Shown piece by piece: positions 49,307-58,000 of a stretch of DNA of 64,000 nucleotides. The notes under the pieces were generated by a model. It was not told the DNA's origin and ran no database searches. It worked only from the letters and a program-made list of their open reading frames with translations. The position numbers and the translations under genes were made by a program. Numbering within the stretch: position 1 is the stretch's first letter; the number at the start of each line of letters is the position of its first letter. Where the stretch lies: NCBI RefSeq assembly GCF_022842375.1, contig NZ_JALHPR010000015.1, forward strand, positions 48,840 through 112,839. The letters are read 5' to 3'. Source of the DNA: Elioraea sp. GTDB taxonomy: Bacteria; Pseudomonadota; Alphaproteobacteria; Acetobacterales; Acetobacteraceae.

Positions 49307-50368
49307 TCAGGGTGGCTGGCGAGCAGCGGAGCCGGCCGGAAGCGGGATCACCCTGGTCAAGGTGACAGAGACCGCATCGCCCGCGCGGAACTGTGCCGAA
49401 GCACCAGGAGCGACGACGAACAGCGCCCCTGCCGTCGTCGACACCTCATACTCCATATGGCTTCCGACGAAGACGGCCCGCACGATCCGGCCCGGAAAGC
49501 CTTCCGCCCGGTGCGGGCTGAGCAGGATCGCCTCGGGCCGCACCGCGATCGCCAGGGCTCCGGGCGGATGGCGCGAGAGGGGAAGGTCGATCGTTACGTA
49601 CCCGACCCGAAATGCGATGCCCGCCGCGCCGCGATCCACGCATTCGCCCTCGATCACGTTCGCCTCCCCCATGAAATCGGCGACGAAAGCATCTGCAGGG
49701 GTATCGTAGAGCGCCTCCGGCGGCCCAATCTGGGCGATGCGCCCATCGCGCATCACCACCACCGTGTCGCTCACGGCAAGGGCTTCCTGCTGGTCATGCG
49801 TCACGTACACAACGGTGAGGTTCAGCCGCCGCTGCAGGTCGCGGATGTCCTCGCGCACGCGCCGGCGGAGCCGCGCATCGAGGTTCGACAGCGGCTCGTC
49901 GAACAGCAGCACGCGTGGGCGGAGCACCAGCGCACGCGCAACGGCCACGCGCTGCTGCTGCCCGCCCGACAACTCGCCGGGCTGCCGCGATCCGAGGCCG
50001 CCAAGCCCGAGCGTCTCGAGCATCTCGCCCACGCGCGTCGCCACCTCCTTGCCGCGCATGCCGTTGATCACCAGGCCATAGCCGACATTCTCGGCAACGC
50101 TCATGTGCGGGAACAGCGCGTAGGACTGGAACACCATCGCGACGCGCCGTTCCGCTGCCGGCACGCCGGAGACGTCGCGGCCATCGATCACGATCCCGCC
50201 CTCGTCGGGCAGCTCGAGCCCCGCGATGAGCCTGAGCGTCGTCGTCTTGCCGCAGCCGGAGGGGCCGAGCAGCGTCGTCAGGCTGCCCTCCTCCAGCGCG
50301 AATGACACCGCATCGACGGCACGAACGCTGCCGAAGCGTTTCGTCACAGACTCGAACCGGATCATCAT
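49307..50368 (-). CDS. ABC transporter ATP-binding protein, FbpC/PotA type
   Basis: A 353-residue ATPase with a C-terminal TOBE-like regulatory domain. It has Walker A LLGPSGCGKTT, VFQSYALFPHMSVAENV, signature LSGGQQQRVAVARAL, Walker B VLLFDEPLSNLD, and THDQQEALAVSD. After residue 240 comes FMGEANVIEGE and AIAVRPEAILLS, the TOBE part. Start ATG at 50368 overlaps the permease stop (ATGA). It is the third gene of a leftward binding protein-permease-ATPase operon. Iron(III) is the commonest substrate of this class; spermidine or aminoethylphosphonate are alternatives. Confidence 0.9.
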   Translation of the reverse strand: MMIRFESVTKRFGSVRAVDAVSFALEEGSLTTLLGPSGCGKTTTLRLIAGLELPDEGGIVIDGRDVSGVPAAERRVAMVFQSYALFPHMSVAENVGYGLVINGMRGKEVATRVGEMLETLGLGGLGSRQPGELSGGQQQRVAVARALVLRPRVLLFDEPLSNLDARLRRRVREDIRDLQRRLNLTVVYVTHDQQEALAVSDTVVVMRDGRIAQIGPPEALYDTPADAFVADFMGEANVIEGECVDRGAAGIAFRVGYVTIDLPLSRHPPGALAIAVRPEAILLSPHRAEGFPGRIVRAVFVGSHMEYEVSTTAGALFVVAPGASAQFRAGDAVSVTLTRVIPLPAGSAARQPP

Positions 50369-52497
50369 CCCCCCACGCGGACCAGGGGCGCCGCCGCGCG
50401 CCGCCCGAGCCTCGCCTTGCCGACGAGACGGTCGATCACCACGATCACCGCCAGCATGATCAGGATCAGCACCGAGGAATAGGCGATCGCGAGGCTCATC
50501 TCTCCCGCCTCGACGCGGCCGACGATATAGGCCGTGGCGAGGTTGTGCCGCGCGGACACGAGGAAGATCACCGCTGAGACCGCCGTCATCGCCTGCACGA
50601 AGGCGTACGCAAGTGCCGCGACCAGGGCAGGCCGCAGCAGCGGCAGCACGACCCGGCGCAGCGTCGTCGCCGCGTCGCCGCCCATCGTGGCGGAGGCTTC
50701 CTCGAGCGAGCGGTCGATCTGCGCCAGCGCGGCGAGCCCGCCGCGCACCCCGACCGGCATGTTCCGGAACACGAAGCAGATCACGAGGATCATTCCGGTG
50801 CCGGTGATCTCGATGGGCGGAACGTTGAACGCGGTGATGTAGGCGACGCCGAGAACGGTTCCAGGAATAGCGAAGGTCAGCAGCGTGACGAAGGAGAGCG
50901 CCGACTTGCCGCGGAACTCGGCGCGCGCGAACAGCCAGGCGAGCAGGATGCCGACGAAGGCGGTGATCGGGGCGGAGATCGCGGCCACGCGCAGCGTGGT
51001 GAACAGGCTGTCCCACGCGGCACCCCGGAAGAACAGACCGAACGCCGTCCGCTCGACCGCGAAGCCCTCGATGAAGTGCCGCCAGGTTGGCGTCAGGTCG
51101 AAGCGGCCGATGTCATGGACGAAGGCGCCGAACAGGATGATCGCGTAGACCAGGAAGGTGAAGGCGACCCAGGGGTAGGCCAACGCGGCAGCGGCGCGAC
51201 GCGGCGAGGGTGGCAGCAGCGCCGGCAGCCCCTGGTCGCCCTTGCCGGCGACCGTCACGTACTGGCGGCGCCCGACCCAACGCTCCTGCAGCCAGAACAC
51301 CGCCAGCGTCAGGCCGAGCAGGAGAATGGCGAGAGCGGCGGCGCGGCCCGGCTCGTGGCGCGCGCCGGCGATGGCGAAGAAGATGCGGGTCGCAAGCACG
51401 TCGAACTCGCCGCCGAGCACGAGCGGGTTGCCGAAATCGCCGAGGGATTCGACGAAGCCGAGCAGCACCGCGTTGGCGATCGCCGGGCGGAGCAGCGGCA
51501 GCGTGACAGTCGCGAAGACGCGGGCAGGCTGCGCGCCCATCGTGCCGGCTGCCTCCTCGAGGCTCGGCGCGATGGCCCGCAGCGCGGCAGACAGCAGCAG
51601 GAAGGCGATCGGCGCCTGCGACAGGCATTGCGCGATCAGCACGCCAGGGAGCCCGTAGATCCAGCGGGAGCGCGGGATGTCGAACAGCTCCCACAGCGCC
51701 GTCGAGACGAGGCCTGTCCTGCCGAAGAGCACGATCAGCGCGAGCGAGACGACGAAGGGCGGCGTGATCAGCGGCAGCACGGCCATCGCGCGGAACAGCC
51801 CCGTCTGGCGGAGCCCGCCGCGGCTCTCAAGCAGCGCGAGCGCCAGGCCGATCGCCGTCGAGAGAAGGCCTGTCAGCGTCGCCAGAAGAAGCGTGTTCCA
51901 GACGACGCCGCAGCGCGGCGCCCCGGCGAGGCAGCCGAGCGTCCACGCCTCCGCCGCGCCGATCCGTGACAGAGCGGCCGCGGGCGAGAACCCGCCGTCC
52001 GCGACGAAGACATCGGCAAGGACGCGGATCAGCGGGAGGATTACGAACGCAGCGATGGCCACGGCACCACCGACGGCGATGATGGCGACCGATGCGTCGC
52101 CCTTCATCGCGCCGCCCATCGCAAGGCCGGTCGCGAGCATGATCACGGCGGCAGCGAGCACCACGACGGCGCCGGGCCCGAACGCCGCCTGGCGGACGCC
52201 GTCACCGAAGATGTCCTGCGCGACGCCCCAGCTCGTCGCCGGCAGGCCGATCGCCAAGCCCTGCAGCGCGAAGAGCAGGATCGCCACGCACACTGCCGCA
52301 ACGAGCAGCCGGCCATGACCAGGGCGCAGCGTCGTGGCAACACCGATGGCGAGCGCGAGTGTGCCCGGCCAAAGCCAGGGCTGCGACGGGAGCAGAGCAG
52401 CAAGCGGCGATGCCTGCGCGCCAGCGTGCCACGGCAGCAGCACAGCGGCGAGCAGGGCAACGCCAGCAGCGGCGCGCGCAATCCCTCGCGCGGTCAA
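50365..52497 (-). CDS. ABC transporter permease, fused two-domain (FbpB type)
   Basis: A 710-residue inner-membrane protein. An N-terminal hydrophobic extension of about 150 residues precedes two permease domains of the iron(III)/ThiP type with EAA loops at AAGTMGAQPARVFATVTLPLLRPAI (near 335) and ASATMGGDAATTLRRVVLPLLRPAL (near 625). It is longer than the roughly 510-560 residues usual for FbpB because of the extra N-terminal membrane segments. It couples to the ATPase downstream by a 4-bp overlap and follows the binding-protein gene by 36 bp. Confidence 0.9.
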   Translation of the reverse strand: MTARGIARAAAGVALLAAVLLPWHAGAQASPLAALLPSQPWLWPGTLALAIGVATTLRPGHGRLLVAAVCVAILLFALQGLAIGLPATSWGVAQDIFGDGVRQAAFGPGAVVVLAAAVIMLATGLAMGGAMKGDASVAIIAVGGAVAIAAFVILPLIRVLADVFVADGGFSPAAALSRIGAAEAWTLGCLAGAPRCGVVWNTLLLATLTGLLSTAIGLALALLESRGGLRQTGLFRAMAVLPLITPPFVVSLALIVLFGRTGLVSTALWELFDIPRSRWIYGLPGVLIAQCLSQAPIAFLLLSAALRAIAPSLEEAAGTMGAQPARVFATVTLPLLRPAIANAVLLGFVESLGDFGNPLVLGGEFDVLATRIFFAIAGARHEPGRAAALAILLLGLTLAVFWLQERWVGRRQYVTVAGKGDQGLPALLPPSPRRAAAALAYPWVAFTFLVYAIILFGAFVHDIGRFDLTPTWRHFIEGFAVERTAFGLFFRGAAWDSLFTTLRVAAISAPITAFVGILLAWLFARAEFRGKSALSFVTLLTFAIPGTVLGVAYITAFNVPPIEITGTGMILVICFVFRNMPVGVRGGLAALAQIDRSLEEASATMGGDAATTLRRVVLPLLRPALVAALAYAFVQAMTAVSAVIFLVSARHNLATAYIVGRVEAGEMSLAIAYSSVLILIMLAVIVVIDRLVGKARLGRRAAAPLVRVGG

Positions 52498-52533
52498 CCG
52501 ATCAGGGCCGTTGCGACAGCAGCGCCAGGGCGA

Positions 52534-53565
52534 TCAGCGCTGGGCGGCGCGCACCTCGCGGTCCCAGCGCTGGAGGATGCGGTTGCGCTCCGCCGCGCTG
52601 CCGTACTTCACGAAGTCATACGCGATCAGCTTCACGTCCTCGAAGCGCGGCGCCTCGGCCGGAATCTTTGCCTCGCGGTTGGACGGGAGCTGGTAGGACC
52701 GGGCCTGCGCGCCGATCTCCTGCGCCTCAGCCGTGAGCGCCCAATCGAAGAAGCGGCGCGCGTTCTCGAGGTTGCGCGCCCCCTTGATGATGCTCATCGA
52801 GCCGATCTCGTAGCCGGTGCCCTCGCAGGGTGCCACGATCGTGACCGGCGCGCCGCCGACCTTCTGCGTCACGGCATCGTGGAGGAAGGTGATGCCGACG
52901 AGACTTTCGCCGGTCGCCGCCGCGCGCGCCGGCGCGGCACCCGAGCGGGTGTACTGGTTGATGTTGGCGTGCAGGCCCTTGAGGAAGGTGAAGGCAGGCT
53001 CCTCGCCCATCAGCTGAACCAGCGTCGCCAGCATGGTGTAGGAGGTGCCGGAGGTGTTCGGGTCTGCCACCTGCACCTCGCCGCGGAAGGCAGGCTTCAG
53101 CAGGTCGGCCCAGCAGCGCGGCGCCTCGATACGTCGGCGCTCCAGTTCCCGCGTGTTGTAGCTGTAGCCGAGAGCGCCGGCATAGATCCCGACGGTGCGG
53201 AAGCCTGACTGCTCGGCCTGCTGGACCGCCCAAGGGTGCAGCAGGGCGAGATTGGGCGAGCGATACTCCTCGGTCAGTCCCTCCTCGCCGGCCTGCAGGT
53301 GCGGGTCGCCGGTGCCGCCCCACCAGACATCGCCGCGCGGGTTCTGCCGTTCCGCCCTGATCTGCGTCAGCGTCTCGCCGGAGCTCCGCCGCGTCATCGC
53401 GACATTGATGCCTGTCGCACGCTCGAAGGCCGCCATCATCGGCCTGCACCATTCCTCCTGGACGGTGCAGTATACGGTGAGTTCGCCTTGCGCCCGGGCA
53501 GGTGACACGGTGGACGCCACAACGCTGGCGACGAAGGCAGCGGACAACACCATGCGACGAGACAT
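52534..53565 (-). CDS. ABC transporter substrate-binding protein, Fe(3+)-type
   Basis: A 343-residue periplasmic binding protein. A signal peptide (SRRMVLSAAFVASVVASTVSPARA, cleavage near residue 26) is followed by GELTVYCTVQEEWCRPMMAAFERATGINVAMTRRSSGETLTQIRAERQNPRGDVWWGGTGDPHL, the start of the class of iron(III)/polyamine binders, and NTSGTSYTMLATLVQLMG with GASSARAAATG-like ligand-loop spacing. AGGGGG lies 6 nt before the ATG at 53565. It heads the leftward importer operon. Metal ligands cannot be confirmed without a structure. Confidence 0.88.
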   Translation of the reverse strand: MSRRMVLSAAFVASVVASTVSPARAQGELTVYCTVQEEWCRPMMAAFERATGINVAMTRRSSGETLTQIRAERQNPRGDVWWGGTGDPHLQAGEEGLTEEYRSPNLALLHPWAVQQAEQSGFRTVGIYAGALGYSYNTRELERRRIEAPRCWADLLKPAFRGEVQVADPNTSGTSYTMLATLVQLMGEEPAFTFLKGLHANINQYTRSGAAPARAAATGESLVGITFLHDAVTQKVGGAPVTIVAPCEGTGYEIGSMSIIKGARNLENARRFFDWALTAEAQEIGAQARSYQLPSNREAKIPAEAPRFEDVKLIAYDFVKYGSAAERNRILQRWDREVRAAQR

Positions 53566-53583
53566 GCCCATCCCCCTGTTCAC

Positions 53584-53954
53584 GCGGCATGCGCCGCAAC
53601 CACAGTGGAGATAGCAAAGGGTCAGGCGATTGGCAGGTGACGGAATGATGACAGAAGCGATGCCTGCCTGAGCCGCTCATCGCCCGATGTCGTTCGCAGC
53701 GTGGCCCGGAGGGGATTGCGCTACGTCAATTCCCGGTCGGGCGACTGCTGCCTGGATGGTAGCCAGCAATCCCCGACAAAGCAGGTAAGGACTGGGCCAT
53801 GCGGTGGGAGGGAAGGAGCAGGCGTGACATCGACGCTGCTATCCGTGAAGGATCATCATCGTCGGGTCTCCTCGTCACGAAGCCCGACCAACGGGCTCCT
53901 ACGAGCCCAAGCCCCGATCCCGGGGCGGCACGTGAGCGCGGCGGAGCCCCTGGC
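53584..53954. other. non-coding region with remnant of the island DUF3489 leader
   Basis: 371 nt. From about 53860 to 53954 the minus strand matches the DNA that in the island joins the small helical-protein gene to the DUF3489 gene (GGGCTCGTAG-AGCCCG-TTGGT-CGGGCTTCG). The ATG that should start DUF3489 is followed at once by unrelated sequence and a stop, so the second gene has been lost. The rest (53584-53850) holds nothing I recognise. Confidence 0.55.
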
Positions 53955-54197
53955 TCAGCCGGGCGCCAACTCACCACGCCGGTGGCAGGCATCCGTCACC
54001 TCGCGCAGCCGTCGGGTCCAGTCGACGAGGCTCGCCGCGTGGCCCCACATCACCGCCTCCGGGCCAGCGCCGAAATGGTCCGCGGTCATCGCCTGAAGCT
54101 CCGCCACCTGCGCCTCGAACGCCGCCTTCGCCGCCAGGAACGCCTCCAGGCTCCGCTGCTGGTTCGCCGCTGCTCTCTTCACCCGATCAGCCCGCAT
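53955..54197 (-). CDS. small helical protein, paralogue of the island protein at 31.1 kb
   Basis: An 80-residue protein (VKRAAANQQRSLEAFLAAKAAFEAQVAELQAMTADHFG, then AGPEAVMWGHAASLVDWTRRLREVTDACHRRGELAPG) aligning over its whole length with the product of 31104-31340: the shared NQQ-SL-AFLA-KA-F, ADHFGA-P-AV-WG-AA and RLR-VTDA blocks are unmistakable. GGAGAG precedes the ATG at 54197. It is probably the surviving part of a second, mostly deleted copy of the element. The function is unknown. Confidence 0.65.
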   Translation of the reverse strand: MRADRVKRAAANQQRSLEAFLAAKAAFEAQVAELQAMTADHFGAGPEAVMWGHAASLVDWTRRLREVTDACHRRGELAPG

Positions 54198-54365
54198 CGC
54201 TCTCTCCATCCTCTGCGCCCCAAACACGTCGCTCCGTGCGCAGCAGAAGTGAAGCGAAACCAAGAGCAAACTAGTTGCGATGTTCGCCGCCGGACGAGCA
54301 TCGCATGATCAATGCCACCGCCATGCGCGACCGAGGCCGACGCACCGCGCGCGCAGGATGCGGGG

Positions 54366-54587
54366 ATGCCAAGATCGCTCCTGCTCCTGGCCTTCGCCGC
54401 GCTTCTCGCCGCCTGCGCGGGGGCGCCTGACGCGCAATGGGTCATGCGCCCCGAGGGTGGTGGGCCAACACTCGTCGAACAGATCAGCCACGAATACGAG
54501 AGAGACCCCATCGGCACCGCCCACGCCATCGGCCAGCTCATCGGCCAGATCGCGCTGATCGTTCTCCTGCTCGCACGAGGGCCATGA
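54366..54587 (+). CDS. small predicted lipoprotein
   Basis: A 73-residue protein with a lipoprotein signal (PRSLLLLAFAALLAACAGA; lipobox LAAC near residues 14-17), a short linker (DAQWVMRPEGGGPTLVEQISHEYERDPIGTAHAIGQ) and a C-terminal hydrophobic segment (IGQIALIVLLLARG). If real, it would be attached to the inner or outer membrane. The family is unknown. It overlaps the next tiny frame by ATGA. Confidence 0.55.
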   Translation: MPRSLLLLAFAALLAACAGAPDAQWVMRPEGGGPTLVEQISHEYERDPIGTAHAIGQLIGQIALIVLLLARGP

Positions 54588-54661
54588 ACGGCACGACGAC
54601 TGGCCGGCTCTACGGAGGGGCGGCGCGCACCACGCTCGTGCTGACGGAGCTTCGCCCATGA
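54584..54661 (+). CDS. 25-residue small ORF coupled to both neighbours
   Basis: MNGTTTGRLYGGAARTTLVLTELRP. The start is the ATG of an ATGA overlap with the lipoprotein stop, and the stop is the TGA of an ATGA overlap with the next gene. Its position makes translational coupling likely, with or without a functional peptide. It is too short for homology by eye. Confidence 0.4.
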   Translation: MNGTTTGRLYGGAARTTLVLTELRP

Positions 54662-54966
54662 GCATCGTCGCACGCTGGGGCGATCTGGAGCGGCGCTCTG
54701 TGCTCGTGCTCAGCGGCATGGACGGTGCGCCGCTGGCAGCGGAGGCGGTGCATGGGGATGCCGTCTGGGATGCGCTGGTCGCCGCGGGCGTCGCGCCCGA
54801 GCCCTATGCCGAACCTGCGCCGCCGCCGGATGCGCTCGTGCCGCTCTCGGCGGTCGCGGAACGGCTGAAGGCCGCAGGCGTCTGGGAGGCGATCGTCGCG
54901 CTCGTGTTCGATCCTCCCAACCGCTCCGCGCTCGCCGACTTCATGGTGCTGTCGCACGCGCGCTGA
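54658..54966 (+). CDS. hypothetical protein, last gene before a strong terminator
   Basis: A 102-residue protein: a beta-rich N-terminus (SIVARWGDLERRSVLVLSGMDGAPLAAEAVHGDAVWDALVAAG), a proline-rich linker (PEPYAEPAPPPDALVPLS) and a helical C-terminus (VAERLKAAGVWEAIVALVFDPPNRSALADFMVLSHAR). I do not recognise the family. It starts inside the stop of the 25-residue frame and ends 73 nt before a perfect terminator hairpin, so 54366-54966 forms one unit. Confidence 0.6.
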   Translation: MSIVARWGDLERRSVLVLSGMDGAPLAAEAVHGDAVWDALVAAGVAPEPYAEPAPPPDALVPLSAVAERLKAAGVWEAIVALVFDPPNRSALADFMVLSHAR

Positions 54967-55039
54967 TCAGCGCCGCGGGGGCGGATCCGGAGGTGGTGCT
55001 GCGGCCGCGGTAAACGCACCACCCTCATCACGCTGCATC

Positions 55040-55072
55040 GGCCCGCCCAGGAGAACCCTGGGCGGGCCTTTC
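55040..55072 (+). terminator. rho-independent terminator
   Basis: GGCCCGCCCAGG (55040-55051) pairs perfectly with CCTGGGCGGGCC (55057-55068) around AGAAC, followed by TTTCT on the plus strand. It ends the three-gene unit at 54366-54966 and may also stop the convergent RTX transcript. Confidence 0.8.
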
Positions 55073-55094
55073 TGCGTTTCGACTGTCTCGCGTC

Positions 55095-58000
55095 TCAGAC
55101 GAACAGGAAGTCAGCCGCCGTCCAGACATGGCCGTTGTCGGCCGTCACGGTCGTCGTGCCGTAGGCGAAGCTCGTGCCAGCAAGCGTGTAACTGCCGCCG
55201 GACGAGAGCTGCACCTTGTCGCCTTCGGCTGCGAAGAAGTCGATGATCGTGTCCGAACCGTCGGCGTTGTCGAAGCGGAACCGGTCGGCACCGCCACCCC
55301 CGGCCAGGATGTCGTTGCCGTCACCGCCGACGATCAGGTCGTTGCCGAGTGCGCCGGTGATCACATCATCGCCCGCCCCGCCGAACGCCTCGAGCCGCGA
55401 GCGACCGGCAGCCGTGATCGTGTCATTGCCTTCGCCCGCATCAACGCGCGCGACGGAGAAGCGACCGTCATAGCCGGCGTTCCAAAAGCTGCCGTTACCA
55501 GGCACGGGGTTGTCGGCGAGCAAGTCGTTGTCGAGCGTCGTGAGGTTGATGCTGCTGATGAAGATCGTGTCGTCGCCAAGGCCCGTGTCGATCGTCGCCA
55601 AGTTCGACCAGGTGCCCTCGTTCGAGTGGAAGTACCAAGTGACGGTGTCATCGCCATCGGCGGTCTTCAGCAGGCCGCGCTTGCCGCCGACGATCATGAC
55701 GTCGAGGTCGACGCCCGCCGCATCGGAAAGGTCGATCCGGTTGTCGACGAAGTTGGTGAAGAGAATGTTCTCGCCGAACACCGGCGTGTACTCGCCAGGC
55801 CCGAACGCGACATTCTTGAAGCCGTTCCAGGTGTCCTCGTTCTCCAGCCGCGTGAACACCACCGCCCCCACCACTGCTGGCGTCGTGTCGATCAGCGCGA
55901 GCTGCGCCGGCGTCAGCGGCGGGCCGGTCGGGATGCTCCCCGGCGGGTTGCCGCCACCACCCTGACTGATGGTGAATGACGACGTCGGCACCGGCGCGGC
56001 GTTATTGGGATTGCCCACGGTGATCGTCACCGTCGCCTCGTCGAAGCCGCCGAAACCATCCGTCACGCGATAGATGAACCGGTCGACGCCAACAAAGTTG
56101 GGGAACGGCAAGTAGCTGAAGGTGCCGTCGGGGAGCACCATGAGCGTCCCGCTGTCCGCATCGTCGACGACCACGTCGATCGACAGGCTGTCGCCATCAG
56201 GGTCGCTGTCGTTCACCAGCAGGCCGGGCGCATCCGCCCCGATCAACTGGTTCGGAAGCGCCGTGAACACGTCATCCCCCGCCACCGGCGCGGCGTTGTT
56301 GGGATTGGTCGCACCCAGCACGAATGTGACGGGGGCAACGGCCAAGTTCCCGGCCGTGTCGGTGATTTGGTAGATTGCGGTATCGGTACCCGTGGCGCCT
56401 GCGTTCGGCGTGTAGCGCCAGGTGCCCGTGGCGGCATCGATCTCCTCCAGCGTGCCCTGCAGTGGGTTGAAGAACTGAACGAAGGCCGGCGTGGTGCCAT
56501 CCGGATCGACATCGTTGGCGAGAATTTCAGCCACCGTGAACGTGCGCGAGCCGTTCACCTGAAACTCGTCCGGGTTGGCAACGGGCGGCTGCCCGTTGCC
56601 GGCGATCCCGCTGATGTCCAGTGTGCCGTCGCTGAAAACGACCTCCTCGATGTTCCACAGCGTATCCAGGCCAGACCAGTCGGGCTCCAGGCTGAACAGG
56701 TCGAGCACGGTGACCGATCCGTCCGGCTGCGCGGAAACGACGTAGCGGGTCGAGGGACCGGCATAGACCGCGCGGTCAATCACAGGCGACGCAGCGCGCG
56801 CAAATGCAGTATCCGGCCCGCCATCCAGCACGTCGTTGCCGCCGCCGCCGGTCAGCACGTTCGGGCCGGCATCCCCCTTCAGAAAGTCGTCGAACGCGCT
56901 GCCGACAAGGTTCTCAACCTCGCTCAGCCGGTCGTTCTTGGCGTCGCCCTCGCTGAACTGCGGGGCCGTGCTGGAGAGGTCCACCGTAACGCCGCGGCGC
57001 GAGGCGGCGTAGCTGGCCGTATCGATCCCGTCACCGCCGATCAGATCGTCTGCCCCTGGCCCGCCGATCAGCGTGTCGTCGCCCTCGCCTCCCGCGAGCT
57101 GGTCGTTGCCCCAGCTGCCGTCCAGGATGTTGTCGGCAGCGTCGCCATAGATCAGGTCGTTGTACGCACTGCCACGCACGTTCTCGACGGCAACCAGCAC
57201 GTCGCCGACCGAGTGCGCGGCGTTGCCGGTATCGGGCTGCACGGCGGCATTCAGGTCGACGACCACACCGAACAGCGACATGCCGTAGTCGGCGGTGTCG
57301 ACCCCCTCGCCGCCATCCAGGAAATCGGCCCCGGCGCGCCCGATGAGGACGTCGTTGCCATCGCCGCCGGCAATCCGGTCATCCCAGCCGCTCCCGAGAA
57401 GGCGGTCGTCGTCATCAGTGCCGCCCAGGATAACGCCCTTCAGGTCCTGTCGCAGGATGATGGCCCGCCCAGCCGTGAAACCGGTGTCGCCGGGCGCCGC
57501 GCCCGCCCAGGTCACCACCACGTTGCCGTTCGACAGCCCAGCCGAATCCTGCGCCTCCGTAAAAGCATTGGGCTGCGTCGCGGGCCGGTCGGACCAGCCG
57601 GTGAGCTCGCGCGACAGGTCGGCAAAGCCGTTGCTGGCGACCCGTACCGCCCGCATCTCGGCCGCGCCGTCCGCGCCGCGGTCGTTCCAGCTCACCAGCG
57701 CGGTGCCATCCGCCAGGCGCGTGGCAGTATGCTCGACCAGCTGGTAGGTGATGTACTCGCCCGCCGCTGCCAGGGGCGCCGAGGCGACCACGATGGGCTC
57801 GCTGATTCCGGCGCCGACGATTACCGTCTCGATCGCCCACCCCTGCCTGCCCTGGTCTTGTGCTGGTGCAAGGAAGGTGCCTGCGGTGGTGACCAGGGCC
57901 GTGGCCAGGTGGGCACCGTCGCCGAACGGCGTCAGGTCGCCTTCCGACACCGTGCGAATGTACTGGTTGGGCACTGCGTTGCTGGTGCCCGCGATCAGCT

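Noticed and set aside
54700..55074. CRISPR array or other regularly spaced repeats
   Set aside because: Neither here nor elsewhere in the window did I find repeats with regular unique spacers; the repeated DNA in the RTX gene encodes nonapeptides.
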